Assembly: GCA_900323505.1 (NCBI GenBank)
Contig: OOIN01000035.1
Span: 1-64,000 of the forward strand
Length of the DNA stretch: 64,000 nucleotides
Reading direction: 5' to 3'
DNA from: Ustilago trichophora
Lineage: Eukaryota > Basidiomycota > Ustilaginomycetes > Ustilaginales > Ustilaginaceae
Below the pieces are notes generated by a model. It was not told the origin of the DNA and did not search any database. It was given only the letters and a program-made list of their open reading frames with translations. Made by a program: the position numbers and the translations under genes. This document shows, one piece after another, positions 9,648-20,568 of this stretch (position 1 is its first letter; every line of letters starts with the position of its first letter).

Positions 9648-12600
9648 TCACTCCGGCGCACCTGCTTCTGCAGCGACCGTCTCGGCCAATTGATAGATAG
9701 TGACAAGCTCCATTCGTTTCTTCCTCTGCGTCTCCTTGAGCCTGTCAAGCGCCAGCAGTGCCGCTGGGGCAGGCAGCGAGCCTAGCAGATCTGCATGGTG
9801 GGCAAAGTTGGCCCCACCTCTATGCTCATCTGCCGACCCACCATCTTCCTCTGCATCCGCGCGACCTGCATCACGTGTCGCACCTGGCGTCGACGCCCCA
9901 CTTCCGCTGTAGAAGCGCGATTGCGCCTTTTGCCGAGCCACAAACGAGTCCTTGCCATTTGGTGTTGCTGCGCCATCGCCTTTGGCATCCAAATTGTCCG
10001 CAGCGCTGCCGAAGATGTCGAAAAAGTCCTTTTTGCGCAGTAATCTTCGTGCGAAAAAGTCCGTGCTCATCAGCTGAACAACATCCGAGTCCCGTACAGA
10101 GTATCCGGTCGACACGCCCTCACTCGCCGTCCGGGAGTAATGCGCCAGTGAAGACATCGCACTGGACAACGCGGTGTAGGACCGCAAAAAACGTGACTCT
10201 TCCCCACCGTCCTCCACCTGCCTGATGGGACGTCTTCCTGGACTCTGTTCTGACCCGCCACCATTTTCATTGTCTCCTTCCCGGGTGCCGACAGTGTCAT
10301 CCGATTTCGAGCCAGTTGCAGTTTTGGACTGTGCACGTGCGAGTGCTGAAACAGACTTAGTTCTCGCTCCGCTGGCGTCCGGTGGCGCTTCAGACGCCGA
10401 GCGGGAAGCCTGCCTTGAAGGCTGGCGGGACGAATTGCGCGATTGTGGGTAGTGGTTGAGAGACCCACCAAACACGATAAGCTCGTTGTTGGGGCCAAAG
10501 CTGGCACCCATCCTCCTGGCTGACAACTTGAGCTCGAGCTGAGCCTCGCTCGGACTGATGGCCGTGCGTGCAGGCCTGAACGCCAGCAAGTCGTGATCGG
10601 AATCCGAATCCGACGCCTCTGACTCTCCCGCTCTGCTCGTTGTCAATTCTACGTCGCCTTGATCGTACCCTTCCGCTATCCGACCTCGCTGATCGTCGTC
10701 ATCGAGCGACTTGATCGGCTCCCCGATCAAGAAGCGAGCGCAGATCTCTAGACACGGCCGCCCCGCTTTAGCTGCCTTGTTCGAGAGCCGGGACAGCCCC
10801 CGCAGCAGATATGCGCGCGTCTTGAGGCTGATATTGGCACTCTTCTCCAGATCAAAGTGGGGCGGGCGGCGTGGGTAGCTCACTGGGAACTTGATCTTGA
10901 TCCGCAAGAAAGCCGGTTCGTGGTCTGCCCACGGTCCGTACATGGTAAGCACGCACATGCGACCTGTGAGTTCGACTTTTTCAAACACGATGCGTGGTAG
11001 CTTGCGATTGATGCCGATGATCTCGTCTCCTAAACCTTGGGCGGTGTAGCCAGGCTCAGCGTCCGTGTCGTCTTCTGTAGTGAGACCCTCCCGGCCAAAG
11101 GCGACCCCCATGCGAGCGCCCTTGCTGCTCGTGGCCAAGCGGGATGGCATCGCTCCATCTGAGTCGCGTGCCTGACTGGTCTCTCCACCCGTGTCCTCGT
11201 GATCGGTCTCCTTTTCCAGCCGCACATTGGCGATCCACTCAATCGGGTCTACAGCCGGTGCGGCTGCGCGACCTCGATCAAGCCGCATGGCTGCACCAAC
11301 GGCTTTTCTCGTCGTTCGTGGATCCAGCGCTTTCGCGAGCTTGCGTCGTTCCTCCTTCTTGGCCACCTTGTCCTTCTCCTTGCGCTCTGCGAGCTTTCGA
11401 GAGTGCTTGTCGGCGCCGCTGCGCTCTTCCTGGATCGGCATCGGTCGTCCAGATGCTCGATGTGGGTTTGCCGGTCTCTGCTTTACTTGGGCGGCAGACG
11501 ATGAGACGGTCTTGCCCCGCAGATTCACAGGCACTTTGAACGATGATTGGCCGCCACTATGCTGCGATGCGCTGCCACCTCCGTATTTGGAGCTGTAGTG
11601 TGAAGACCCAAATCGAATCGTTGGATCGTCTCCCGCTTGTTTGGGCAACGACCGCGCCAGCTGCGCGGCGTGGACACGGCCGAATCCACTGGCCGATGCG
11701 TGCTGTCCTTCCATGCGACCCCATGATCTTGCAAAAGTACCAGTAGGGCTGCGAGACAGGGCATTGAGGTCCGCACCGAGATCGCCGTGGCTAGAGCTGT
11801 GATGCAGGCTTCTCTTGCCTGCGCTAGTTGCAAACGGCGCAAGAGGACTCGTCCTGCCATCACGGATGACGTTTTGGAAGCCAGACATGGAGGAGCTGTA
11901 CGGCGAAGTGGCTTGGATCTTGCTGCCGCTACCTTTGCCGCTCAAGAGCGATCGTGTGGCGTGATCGGGAGGCAGGATGGAGGAGGAGGTGATGTTGCTT
12001 CCCGATGCCTGGCTGGCCATCATAGCCGCCTCTTCACTACCGGCTGGCAGCGCAAGTGGCGGGTCGCGGTACGAGATGTTGGGGGCGTTGGCTCTAGTGA
12101 GCAGGACTCGAATCGGACCGCCGGGTTTGTGCCCCACCTTGCGGGTCTGTTCGTCGCTGACAGGCCACAATCGGAGCGTCTGATCTTTGGACCAGGTGAT
12201 GAGCTGGAATTGTCGGTCATCGCTCTCTCGATCTGAGCCTCCTTTAGTGCGGAAGAGATATTCTTTGACGATGTCTGTGTGGCCAGCAAAGGTAGCTTGT
12301 GGTTCATCGGGCTGATCCTTGGCCCACATGCTCAAGGTGGTATCTCCACGTTGTGGCAGAGTCATGACACCGTTGCCAAACGGAAGGTGTCGCGCTCGCC
12401 AGACGGGTGTGCGTGTCTCGATGATCGACTCTGCCTCGGTGACGAGCTCCCTCGCTCCGATGGCTGCTTGTGAAGTATCCGAGGCGAGATTCCAGAATTT
12501 GACAGTCCTGTCGAGAGAGCAAGTGACCAGTCTATCCAGGCCAAGGCTGGTATCTCGACTCCAATCAATGCCGTAGATTTTGCTCTCATGCGCCTCGATC

Positions 12601-13658
12601 GTGGCGAGCGGGAGGGATCCTTTGCGATCGTCCCAGATGAGCACCTTGTTGTCACACGTGGAAGCGAGTCGATGTTCGCTGGCACGATTGAACTTGACTT
12701 GCGTTACTGCAGCATTCCAAGCCGAGTAGCCTTGAGCCGGTTTTGGACGATCTCCTCCATCGGAAGTGCCACTCATGCGCAAGTCCCAGACCCACGTCCA
12801 GGTATCGATGGAGCTCGAAGCGACGATCTCTGGATGGAAGGGTGACCAGTTGATATCTGTGATGGCTCGAGTGTGCGCATGAAGCACATGTTCGATAGCC
12901 GACGATCTCGGCGCGGCCAGCTGGAGGTGGGAAGCTGCAGAAAGCGGTGTGTCGGCATATGGCGAGCTAGCAGAGATCGCACCGAACCCACTGCGAGTGC
13001 CTCCAGTGACCCCGGAATGCAGACTCTGACTGTTGTAGATGCTGTGATATGCACTGCTGCGCTGGGTCGCAAAGTGCGCATTGGTCGGCATGACGGGGCT
13101 CGAGCTGCTGTGAATCGAGCCTCTGTGCAGCATTCTAGTGAGTGGTGGAGCCGCACGAGGATCTCCGGGGCGGTCCAGATTCCAAATGAGCAGCTTTTGG
13201 TTGGAAGTGCTGGCGACCCAGTTGCTCCTTGCCGGATGGGGAGACCATTGAATGTCGACAGCTTCCCATGTGGTCATGTGCGCCAAGAAGCGAGGTGGTG
13301 CGAAAGGATCTTCCAGATCGATGATGAAGAGGCCTTTTCGAGCAGCAAGGACAACATCTCGATTGGCAGGACTGATTGACATGGACCCTACTGGTTCCAT
13401 GAAAGAGATCTCGCAGGAGCGGTAAAAGGTGTTGGATGGGTGACGTTGCGAGACAGTCTGCTTGCTCGATCTCGGCTCTGTGGAGGGTATTGGTATAGGA
13501 GCGGCGCCTGCTGTGGTGTCTGGGTCGACAGGACCCGCGACGGCGCGCTGTGCATCGCGGCCATCTTGTCCAGCGGGAGGGAGAGCGATGGGAGGAGAAG
13601 AGACGGCGGCCGAGATCTCAGTCGATGGCAGCGCCGGGCTGCCGGTATCTGACGGCAT
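9648..13658 (-). CDS. WD40-RWD protein, WDR59/Sea3-like (SEA/GATOR2 complex)
   Basis: A 1336-residue protein in one exon. Residues about 60-510 form a WD40 propeller, with clear blades such as ITDINWSPFHPEIVASSS and VWDLRM, then KVLIWDD, VKFWNL and LRLWPV. A Ser-rich linker with a basic coiled segment follows. An RWD domain lies at about 900-990 (IVFEKVELTGRMCVLTMYGPW, then KIKFPVSYPRRPPHFDLE). The order propeller then RWD is that of WDR59 and yeast Sea3/Mtc5, subunits of the vacuolar SEA (GATOR2/SEACAT) complex that controls TORC1 in response to amino acids. The C-terminal zinc RING usual in that family is not in this frame: the protein ends in a short helical segment with no Cys cluster. 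A GTGAGC just before the stop could be a splice donor, but I found no downstream exon with a RING. Confidence 0.75.
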   Translation of the reverse strand: MPSDTGSPALPSTEISAAVSSPPIALPPAGQDGRDAQRAVAGPVDPDTTAGAAPIPIPSTEPRSSKQTVSQRHPSNTFYRSCEISFMEPVGSMSISPANRDVVLAARKGLFIIDLEDPFAPPRFLAHMTTWEAVDIQWSPHPARSNWVASTSNQKLLIWNLDRPGDPRAAPPLTRMLHRGSIHSSSSPVMPTNAHFATQRSSAYHSIYNSQSLHSGVTGGTRSGFGAISASSPYADTPLSAASHLQLAAPRSSAIEHVLHAHTRAITDINWSPFHPEIVASSSIDTWTWVWDLRMSGTSDGGDRPKPAQGYSAWNAAVTQVKFNRASEHRLASTCDNKVLIWDDRKGSLPLATIEAHESKIYGIDWSRDTSLGLDRLVTCSLDRTVKFWNLASDTSQAAIGARELVTEAESIIETRTPVWRARHLPFGNGVMTLPQRGDTTLSMWAKDQPDEPQATFAGHTDIVKEYLFRTKGGSDRESDDRQFQLITWSKDQTLRLWPVSDEQTRKVGHKPGGPIRVLLTRANAPNISYRDPPLALPAGSEEAAMMASQASGSNITSSSILPPDHATRSLLSGKGSGSKIQATSPYSSSMSGFQNVIRDGRTSPLAPFATSAGKRSLHHSSSHGDLGADLNALSRSPTGTFARSWGRMEGQHASASGFGRVHAAQLARSLPKQAGDDPTIRFGSSHYSSKYGGGSASQHSGGQSSFKVPVNLRGKTVSSSAAQVKQRPANPHRASGRPMPIQEERSGADKHSRKLAERKEKDKVAKKEERRKLAKALDPRTTRKAVGAAMRLDRGRAAAPAVDPIEWIANVRLEKETDHEDTGGETSQARDSDGAMPSRLATSSKGARMGVAFGREGLTTEDDTDAEPGYTAQGLGDEIIGINRKLPRIVFEKVELTGRMCVLTMYGPWADHEPAFLRIKIKFPVSYPRRPPHFDLEKSANISLKTRAYLLRGLSRLSNKAAKAGRPCLEICARFLIGEPIKSLDDDDQRGRIAEGYDQGDVELTTSRAGESEASDSDSDHDLLAFRPARTAISPSEAQLELKLSARRMGASFGPNNELIVFGGSLNHYPQSRNSSRQPSRQASRSASEAPPDASGARTKSVSALARAQSKTATGSKSDDTVGTREGDNENGGGSEQSPGRRPIRQVEDGGEESRFLRSYTALSSAMSSLAHYSRTASEGVSTGYSVRDSDVVQLMSTDFFARRLLRKKDFFDIFGSAADNLDAKGDGAATPNGKDSFVARQKAQSRFYSGSGASTPGATRDAGRADAEEDGGSADEHRGGANFAHHADLLGSLPAPAALLALDRLKETQRKKRMELVTIYQLAETVAAEAGAPE

Positions 13659-14115
13659 CTTGAGGTGGTGTCGGCTGACCCTGCTGAGATTCTTCGATCT
13701 GTGATGATAGATCCTACGAGGCTCCTAGACCAACGTCAGACTTGGAGGGTGTGTGTGGGCGAATTTCGACTAGGATGAAAAGAGCCGAATCATCTTGAGT
13801 GGTTGTTTCAGCGTGTCCCCTCGCTCAGTATCTTCCCATGACTGTTGTTCTTTCAATGAGCTGAGGTTGAGGATTGCAGATTGGTGCATGTAGTGAATGC
13901 TGTCGTCAAGTCGATCTTATCAAGAGGGTCGCGGTCAAGGACTGCAACCCCACTAAGTCACACAAAGCGGTGGAATGCAAGCCCGATTATCGGGACTCAG
14001 CCGATATCCGAATGCCGAATTTGTGGTTTTAAAAAAAAAAAAAAAAAAAACAAACAAACAAAACAAAACAAAACAAGAAAAAAGTTCAGGAAAGGGTCAC
14101 TCTGCACCTCGTTTG

Positions 14116-14147
<32 letters not shown>

Positions 14148-14326
14148 GGCTTTTCTGGTTTTTGGTTTTGGGTTTGGCTCTAAACACCGTTTGCCGTTCC
14201 ACCACACATACTTCGCATTCCATACTCTGATCGTCTTGGAAGCATCAGTGTCCTTCCTTTCATCATCTCTCGCATCTCCGTCCAGCTAGATTCATTGGAG
14301 AAAGCTTCCTTCTACATACCGCCAAG
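13659..14326. other. Divergent intergenic region with long A and T tracts
   Basis: Shared upstream region of the WD40 gene (minus) and PXR1 (plus). It contains an A20 tract at 14031-14050 and a T tract of about 29 at 14119-14147, separated by about 70 bases. They could pair as a stem or exclude nucleosomes between the two promoters. Confidence 0.6.
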
Positions 14327-15619
14327 ATGGGTCTCTCTGGACCAAAACAGAAGCAGCGCCTAGTCGGCTCCGCCAGCACCCGCAACACAGCCTGGCTCAA
14401 CGATGCCTCAGCACCAGGACAGCGCATGCTCGCACAGATGGGCTGGTCTGCCGGCCAGAGCCTTGGTCTCACCATGCCTGGTCTCACAGAGAATCTCAAG
14501 GTAGCTTACAAGATGGACAACAAGGGTATCGGTGCCCAACGACATGAGAGGGAGGCAAGAGCCAATGGCAAGGACATCTGGGTTGGAGGTGGTGGCGATC
14601 TCGGCAGCTTGTTCGAACGTCTGAATGCTGCCAATGCCGCTTCCTCTTCATCTTCGGCCGTCGCCTCGTCTTCATCCTCTGCCGCTGGCGACGATGGCGA
14701 TGACGAGAGCATGTCCAAGAAGAGCAAGAGGGAAAAGATGGACAAGAAGGAGAAGAAGGAAAAGAAGGACTCGTTCAGTTCAAAAGACAAGTCGAGTGAA
14801 GACAAGTCGAGGAAGAAGCGAAAGCACGACAACTCCGACGACGCCTCCGACGAGAAAAGCAAGAAGAGCAAAAAGGACAAGAAGGACAAGAAGGACAAGA
14901 AGGACAAGGAGTCGAAGAAGAGCAAACGATCGTTGGAGAAGCGAAAAGCCGACGCTGTTGCTGCTGTCGCAAGTGTGGACCCTGCTTTGGCGGAGGACAA
15001 AGCTGCGGTCGACGAGATCAAGACGGATGTCGTGCAAGGGCGACCTGTGCGACTGGCGCACCGAGCCAAGTTCTTACGTGCGAAGCGCATGGTTTCTGCC
15101 AACGACCTTGCAAGTGTCAACGAGATCTTGGGTATCGCTTCGACTCCCTCTTCCTCCGCTGCTGGCACACCTAAAGCAACATCAGGCACCTCTACCCCAA
15201 TGGCGGCTTCAAAATCTTACCCCGGACCCGGAGGAAGCGAGATCCCGTTGATGGACGTAGATCGCCGCTTGGAAGCCGAGCAGGACGCTCAATCTCACTC
15301 TGACTCGTCCGAGGACGGCAAGAAGAAGAAAAAGAGCAAGAAGGACAAGAAGAAGAAGGACAAGGTGGAGAGAAAGAGCAAAAAGAGCAAGAAAAACTCG
15401 TCTGCTGAAGAAATCGCCTCTCGCCCTGTTGACGACACAGCTGCTGCAGGGGCTGCCGAGGAGAAGGAGAAGTCGACCCAAATCGGAACCAACTCGCAGG
15501 GACTCTTCGTCTTCGAATATCTCAATCGCCGACTCATGATCCGAAAAGCGCAGATCGCAAAGCAGAAAAAGGCCGAGCAAGAGGCTATTTTTGCGCGAGC
15601 CGCGCGTGTTGGCGCCTAA
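14327..15619 (+). CDS. PXR1: G-patch protein PXR1 (PinX1/Gno1 family)
   Basis: A 430-residue protein. Residues about 22-75 are a G-patch (AQMGWSAGQSLG, then KMDNKGIGA), followed directly by the family signature WVGGGGDLGSLFERLN. The middle and end are Lys/Asp/Ser-rich, with perfect KKDKKDK repeats around nucleotides 14870-14910 and a second basic block near 15320-15400. The family works in the nucleolus, where its G-patch activates the DEAH helicase Prp43 for pre-rRNA and snoRNA maturation. Human and yeast members also bind and restrain telomerase. Length and layout match fungal PXR1 proteins. The start ATG follows CCAAG and the conserved MGLSGPKQKQR start fits the family. Confidence 0.92.
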   Translation: MGLSGPKQKQRLVGSASTRNTAWLNDASAPGQRMLAQMGWSAGQSLGLTMPGLTENLKVAYKMDNKGIGAQRHEREARANGKDIWVGGGGDLGSLFERLNAANAASSSSSAVASSSSSAAGDDGDDESMSKKSKREKMDKKEKKEKKDSFSSKDKSSEDKSRKKRKHDNSDDASDEKSKKSKKDKKDKKDKKDKESKKSKRSLEKRKADAVAAVASVDPALAEDKAAVDEIKTDVVQGRPVRLAHRAKFLRAKRMVSANDLASVNEILGIASTPSSSAAGTPKATSGTSTPMAASKSYPGPGGSEIPLMDVDRRLEAEQDAQSHSDSSEDGKKKKKSKKDKKKKDKVERKSKKSKKNSSAEEIASRPVDDTAAAGAAEEKEKSTQIGTNSQGLFVFEYLNRRLMIRKAQIAKQKKAEQEAIFARAARVGA

Positions 15620-16072
15620 AACGCTCGCTACCACTCTGTTTTTTTTTTTCAATCCTTAGACGGATTCACGCTTTGTGCGTTATACCCTCTGCATCTGCAA
15701 CTACTTTATATGTCACAATCGACATTCGGCGTACCTTGTCCGCTTGGGATTGAGAAGCGAGGTTGTGGTGTGGTCCAAGGCTTGTGCGGTCGCATTTCGC
15801 AGCCTCACTTTTGAGTGCATTTCTAGAAAGATATTTCAAATAAAAGGCTGAAAAGATTGAAAACAGCCGACGCAAAGCGCTCGGGAGTCGGCGACGAGTA
15901 GCCGTGTGGAGGTGATGAGTGTCCTTTCTAGGCATTTGGCACAAATGGTGCAGCGCATTGAGCACCTCTTCTCTCAGTCATTCTGCTAGCTTCTGTCCTC
16001 ACTTCAAGCTGCAGCCATCTCATCACGAAGCTCTTCATCTGCTGAATCGATCATCTCGAACCGAGTAGCAAC
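15620..16072. other. Intergenic region
   Basis: Downstream of PXR1 there is a T10 run at about 15639-15649, a likely 3'-end signal region. The rest is the upstream region of the small membrane protein. No open frame is convincing. Confidence 0.5.
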
Positions 16073-16606
16073 ATGTCGTCAGTCACGTCGTCCAACCCGC
16101 CACCCAACCATGGCGGCGGAGTATCCCCTGATGCCCCGTCTCACTCGCGCGTCCTTCTCGGTCGAAATGCAGGCAAACTTGATCCCGTGGAGCATCCCCC
16201 TCTGCCAGTCGCTGAAGTAGGCGCAGCGAACCGAGCGGCCCAGCTTCGTGGCATCGCACTCGGCCTTGGCGGCGGTATAATCTCGGCCTTTATTTCGAGA
16301 AAAGCGCTCAATTTGTCCAAGAACGCAAGCTACCTCTCTGGCCTCATTGCAGGAACGGGCGTGGCATACATCACAGCAGCCCAACAGCTCGAACACAACC
16401 TAGGGACAGTGGAAAACGCAGAAAAGGGTCTCAGAACGTCGCTTCGCAACCGGGAAGGAGGGTCGCTCAGCGATGGGTTGAGTGCTACGGATCAGGAGAT
16501 GCTCAAGTACGATTTGCAGGCGGGCAACGCCGGCGTGCACGAAGGAGGTGTGGCGGGCTTGCACGAGTTCAAGGACAAGTATGCTACCACTCGTGGTGAC
16601 CATTAA
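16073..16606 (+). CDS. Small membrane protein with glycine-rich helical hairpin, unknown function
   Basis: A 177-residue protein with no recognised family. Residues 1-50 are Pro/Gly-rich. Residues about 58-105 hold two hydrophobic segments (GIALGLGGGIISAFI and YLSGLIAGTGVAYITAA) separated by a short basic-polar turn RKALNLSKN, which reads as a two-helix membrane hairpin with a glycine zipper. The C-terminal 70 residues are hydrophilic, possibly helical. No cleavable signal is evident. Such small hairpins are common in mitochondrial inner-membrane and ER proteins, but the sequence does not decide between them. Codon use is C-rich like its neighbours, and the ATG at 16073 is preceded by AGCAAC, a good context. 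Probably real; function unknown. Confidence 0.7.
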   Translation: MSSVTSSNPPPNHGGGVSPDAPSHSRVLLGRNAGKLDPVEHPPLPVAEVGAANRAAQLRGIALGLGGGIISAFISRKALNLSKNASYLSGLIAGTGVAYITAAQQLEHNLGTVENAEKGLRTSLRNREGGSLSDGLSATDQEMLKYDLQAGNAGVHEGGVAGLHEFKDKYATTRGDH

Positions 16607-17080
16607 ATTGCCCATCGGATCATTGACTCAATGCTGACATTAGTGCGACGGCCAACGTACAGATGGTTATGGATCGTGGGCGAAAGCTGCCATTCTGAAG
16701 CTTCATACTGTCGGCACGAAACCTTGAAGAAAGGCTCCGTGCCTGCCATCAGGCAATTTGCCGCTGTTCAGTCTGCCGCTAGCTGACAGTTGCGCAGCAT
16801 CAGTGGGATCTGACTCCAACATGTATTCGTTCCGACTTGTATTACTTTGAAACTGCACACCATTCGTCACAACTATCTTTACACACACATCATACCGCTC
16901 TGTATGCTCTGTGTAACAGACTGGAGGTATAGCACCATTGAGGTCTCCTGTCCATGCCCGAAATGTGCAACACTCGAACTTAAAGCCGGTATGAAAAAAA
17001 AAGGGGGAAAGAAATAAGAAAGAGAAGCAAGTTGTGTAATGCCAAAATTGCCCAAGAAATAAAAAAAATGGCAAAAGGAA

Positions 17081-17152
17081 TGCCTCCTAGCCGACTCGAA
17101 CGACTGACCTCTTCATTACTAGTGAAGTGCTCTACCGCTGAGCTAAGGAGGC
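17081..17152 (-). tRNA. tRNA-Thr (anticodon AGU), copy 1
   Basis: On the minus strand a 72-base cloverleaf without an intron. The acceptor arms GCCTCCT and AGGAGGC pair fully, followed by discriminator A. The D-arm is GCTC/GAGC around AGCGGTA. The anticodon stem CTTCA/TGAAG encloses loop CTAGTAA, so the anticodon is AGT (read as IGU). The T-arm is AGTCG/CGGCT with loop TTCGAGT. A run of eight T follows on the minus strand near 17068-17061, as a Pol III terminator. The same gene recurs at 22061-22132. Confidence 0.95.
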
Positions 17153-17490
17153 CGAAGATGTAAGCACAAGATGGTACAGCATATATAATCGGTTTGTTGC
17201 AAAAGTACATCAACCTTTTCAGTGGCGAGTGACCTCTGTCAAATAACAAAATAATCAACAAGTTTGACTATTGACCATCACCAAGGAGCACTCTCGGTGC
17301 GAGTCTCTTCAACCAGGACCTGGCTCGGTGCGGAGAAGCGAGATGGCCAAGACGGGGAAAAGGTGTCGTTGAAAGTGGCATCAACATGGGCTTGGTTGAT
17401 CTCTAAAGTGAGCCCAGATCGATTAGATGGTGTGGCACTCGCCCGCTTGGCTTGGGAGAGCCACCTGTACACTGCGAAGCCTGTGTGTGT

Positions 17491-17512
17491 TACTGTACAG
17501 TACTGTACTGTT
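17491..17512. repeat. Palindromic TACTGTACAG array
   Basis: TACTGTACAGTA is a perfect 12-base palindrome, followed by further TACTG units. It lies between the tRNA and the glycogen branching enzyme gene. Confidence 0.8.
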
Positions 17513-18128
17513 AGAGGCAGAAAAAAAGTCGGGCGAATATTAATTTTGTGAGTCTCGACATTTTTGCAGCCAAATCTGGCGTTCCGCTAATCGAGATGCA
17601 CGGTGATAAACAGCCAAAGACGAGTTTCGCCGCTGCATATTGTGGGTGGCAAGACGAGGCAGGACAGCAACACAAGTTTCGAGACAGGGTTCGATTTTGT
17701 ACGTGCATGTGGAAAAAAAAACGAGCGTGGCAGTCTAGATGCGGGGGCCCAAAAGTTTCCTGTCGATAAAGTCGCGCGAGCACGAGCCACCAGGAATTTC
17801 TCCCAAAACTCAACACAGACAGACAACACCAGAGTGTGAGTGTCAGGCGTTGAACATCATTTGCTTCAAAATCAAGTCATTGCCAGGCCACTGCCTCCTC
17901 TACTGATTTTGACGATCAAGAGTGGCAAACCAACAGACAAGACGGGCAAGCACACTGGCTGAATAAATAACCAATCTTGTGCTACGGTTACCTTTTCCTC
18001 ATCCCCACCTCGTCCCCACAACAATCCTGCTTCCAAGGTTCTGATACCATTCGTTCAGCGAGCAAGTCAGCCCTTTGTACCCAGCCAAATCTTTCTCGTA
18101 CCACACTCTCTCAAACTCACGTTATAGC

Positions 18129-20237
18129 ATGGCAGCCGCCACCACCTCTGCCGATGCTGCTTCGGCGCAAGCACCAGCAGCTATCGACTACTCGAAAGCC
18201 AAGGATGGCACCGGTGTAGTTGCTGGCGACCCTTGGCTGGAACCCTTCGCACCTGCTCTTCGTGAGCGTTATGCCGTCTACGCTGACTGGGTCCAAAAGA
18301 TCTCGTCCTCTGAAGCTGGGCTCGAGGCCTTTTCCCGCTCCTATCGCAACATGGGTTTCCAAGTCGACCCCAACACTCAAGCCGTCACTTATACCGAATG
18401 GGCACCCAACGCTGTTGAAGCCTCCCTCATTGGCGATTTCAACGGTTGGTCTCGCGATGCACACAAGATGTCCAAGGACGACTTTGGCAAGTGGCACATT
18501 AGCATTCCTCCCCTTGCCGGTGCAAAGTGTGCCATTCCACACGACTCCAAAATCAAAATCTCGATGCTGTTGCCCTCGGGTGAGCGCATCGAGCGTCTCC
18601 CAGCGTGGATCCTCCGTGTCACTCAGGACCTCGACGTGTCGCCCGTCTACGATGCCCGCTTCTGGAATCCTCCCAAGCAGGAGCGATACACCATGCGATT
18701 CCCCAAACCTCCCAAGCCAGACAACATCAAGGTGTACGAAGCACACGTCGGTATCGCCACCCCAGAAGCCCGCGTTGGTCAATTCAAAGAGTTTACCAAG
18801 AACGTCCTCCCCCGCATCAAGCAGCTCGGATACAACACCATTCAGCTCATGGCTATCCAAGAGCACGCTTACTACGCATCCTTCGGCTACCAGGTTACCA
18901 ACTTTTTCGCCGCCTCCTCCCGCTACGGCAATCCGGAGGATCTCAAGGAGCTCATTGACGTCGCGCACTCGATGGGCATCACTGTTCTGCTCGACATTGT
19001 CCACTCCCACGCCTGCAAAAACGTCCTCGACGGCCTCAACATGTTTGACGGATCGGACCATCTCTACTTCCACGAGGGTGCCAAGGGAAGGCACGAACTG
19101 TGGGACTCGCGTCTATTCAACTATGGTCATCACGAAGTGCTCCGTTTCCTTCTGAGCAACTGCCTCTTCTGGATGGAAGAGTATGGGTTTGATGGCTTCC
19201 GATTCGACGGTGTCACTTCGATGCTGTACACCCATCACGGTATCGGCACTGGATTCAGCGGTGGCTACCACGAGTACTTTGACCCTTCTGTTGACGTCGA
19301 AGCCGTCGTCTACCTTATGCTGGCCAACCAGATGATCCACCAGTACAACCCGAACGCTATCACCATTGCCGAAGACGTTTCCGGTATGCCTGCTCTCTGC
19401 CGACCTGTCTCTGAGGGAGGAGTTGGATTCGATTACCGCCTCTCAATGGCTGTACCAGACATGTGGATCAAATTACTCAAAGAGAAATCTGACGAGGACT
19501 GGGATTTTGGCAACATCTGCTTTACCCTCACCAACCGTCGTCATCTCGAAAAGTCCATCGCCTATGCCGAGTCGCACGACCAAGCCCTTGTCGGAGATAA
19601 AACCCTTGCATTCTGGCTTATGGACAAGGAAATGTACACAAACATGTCCGACCTCACCGAGCGAACGCAAATCATCGACCGCGGCCTTGCTTTCCACAAG
19701 ATGATTCGCCTCATCACCCACGCTCTTGGCGGCGAAGGATACCTCAATTTCATCGGCAACGAATTTGGACATCCTGAATGGCTCGATTTCCCCCGAGAAG
19801 GCAATGGAAACTCGTTCCACTACGCCCGTCGCCAATTCAACCTTGTCGATGACCACTTGTTGCGCTACAGGTACCTCTACGCCTTCGATGCGGCAATGAA
19901 CAATGCTGAGGAGAAAAACAAGTGGTTGGCTGCCCCTCAGGCGTACATCTCGTTGAAGCACGAAAGCGATCGTGTTGTAGCATTCGAACGTGCAGGATTG
20001 CTGTTTGTCTTCAATTGGCACGCGACCAATTCCTACACCGATTATCGAATCGGTGTGGATGTTCCTGGAAAGTACAAGGTCTTGCTCGATACCGATGCAA
20101 AAGAGCTGGGCGGACATGGAAGAGTCGATCACAGCACCGAATACTTCACGACCGACATGGAGTGGAACGGAAGGAGAAACTTCGTCCAAGTTTATTTGCC
20201 GAGTCGCAGCGCAATCGTGCTCTACCGCGCCGGTTGA
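18129..20237 (+). CDS. GLC3/GBE1: 1,4-alpha-glucan (glycogen) branching enzyme
   Basis: A 702-residue GH13 enzyme that cuts alpha-1,4 glucan and re-joins it as alpha-1,6 branches in cytosolic glycogen synthesis. An N-terminal CBM48 region is visible ([20 protein letters not shown]). The four GH13 regions are [26 protein letters not shown] and AESHDQA. The catalytic nucleophile is Asp360 and the acid/base is Glu415 counted from the chosen start. The C-terminal beta domain ends in a [12 protein letters not shown] strand. Length matches eukaryotic branching enzymes of about 700 residues. The frame is open upstream to 18075 but has no ATG there, so the ATG at 18129 ([12 protein letters not shown]) is the start. 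One exon. Confidence 0.96.
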   Translation: MAAATTSADAASAQAPAAIDYSKAKDGTGVVAGDPWLEPFAPALRERYAVYADWVQKISSSEAGLEAFSRSYRNMGFQVDPNTQAVTYTEWAPNAVEASLIGDFNGWSRDAHKMSKDDFGKWHISIPPLAGAKCAIPHDSKIKISMLLPSGERIERLPAWILRVTQDLDVSPVYDARFWNPPKQERYTMRFPKPPKPDNIKVYEAHVGIATPEARVGQFKEFTKNVLPRIKQLGYNTIQLMAIQEHAYYASFGYQVTNFFAASSRYGNPEDLKELIDVAHSMGITVLLDIVHSHACKNVLDGLNMFDGSDHLYFHEGAKGRHELWDSRLFNYGHHEVLRFLLSNCLFWMEEYGFDGFRFDGVTSMLYTHHGIGTGFSGGYHEYFDPSVDVEAVVYLMLANQMIHQYNPNAITIAEDVSGMPALCRPVSEGGVGFDYRLSMAVPDMWIKLLKEKSDEDWDFGNICFTLTNRRHLEKSIAYAESHDQALVGDKTLAFWLMDKEMYTNMSDLTERTQIIDRGLAFHKMIRLITHALGGEGYLNFIGNEFGHPEWLDFPREGNGNSFHYARRQFNLVDDHLLRYRYLYAFDAAMNNAEEKNKWLAAPQAYISLKHESDRVVAFERAGLLFVFNWHATNSYTDYRIGVDVPGKYKVLLDTDAKELGGHGRVDHSTEYFTTDMEWNGRRNFVQVYLPSRSAIVLYRAG

Positions 20238-20568
20238 ATCTGTACACTACACCCCGACGCCAGGATCGTTGTCTCGTAGCATACCACACACATATATACA
20301 CACTTGGGCCTTTGTTGAAATGTAGCATCTCTCGGCAAAGGCGGTCTTATCAATCATCGTTTGTCTCGCATCCTGTTTGATAGAATTTGCAACTTGTGCG
20401 TTTGCTCGGGGCTTCATTCGACATCTCCCTCGGAATGAGCAGAGCGGAACCGCGAAAAAAGTCCATCACAAACAAATGCGCATAGACGCACAACACAAGC
20501 CGAATGACCCGTTGGATCATGCGTAAACTACAAATTGTAACGCCAAAACTGAATTTGAGTGAATGAAG

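Larger units (their letters stand above)
16607..18128. other. Intergenic region containing a tRNA gene and a palindromic repeat
   Basis: Apart from the tRNA-Thr at 17081-17152 and the TACTGTACAG array at 17491-17512 no gene is seen. The last 200 bases are rich in C and T, as is usual for promoters and leaders here, and lead into the glycogen branching enzyme. Confidence 0.5.

Noticed and set aside
18117..19094. Long antisense frame inside the branching enzyme gene
   Set aside because: Mirrors the strong codon bias of the real gene on the other strand; no independent start or domain. The same applies to antisense frames at 46515-47015, 49299-50279 and 56361-57356.
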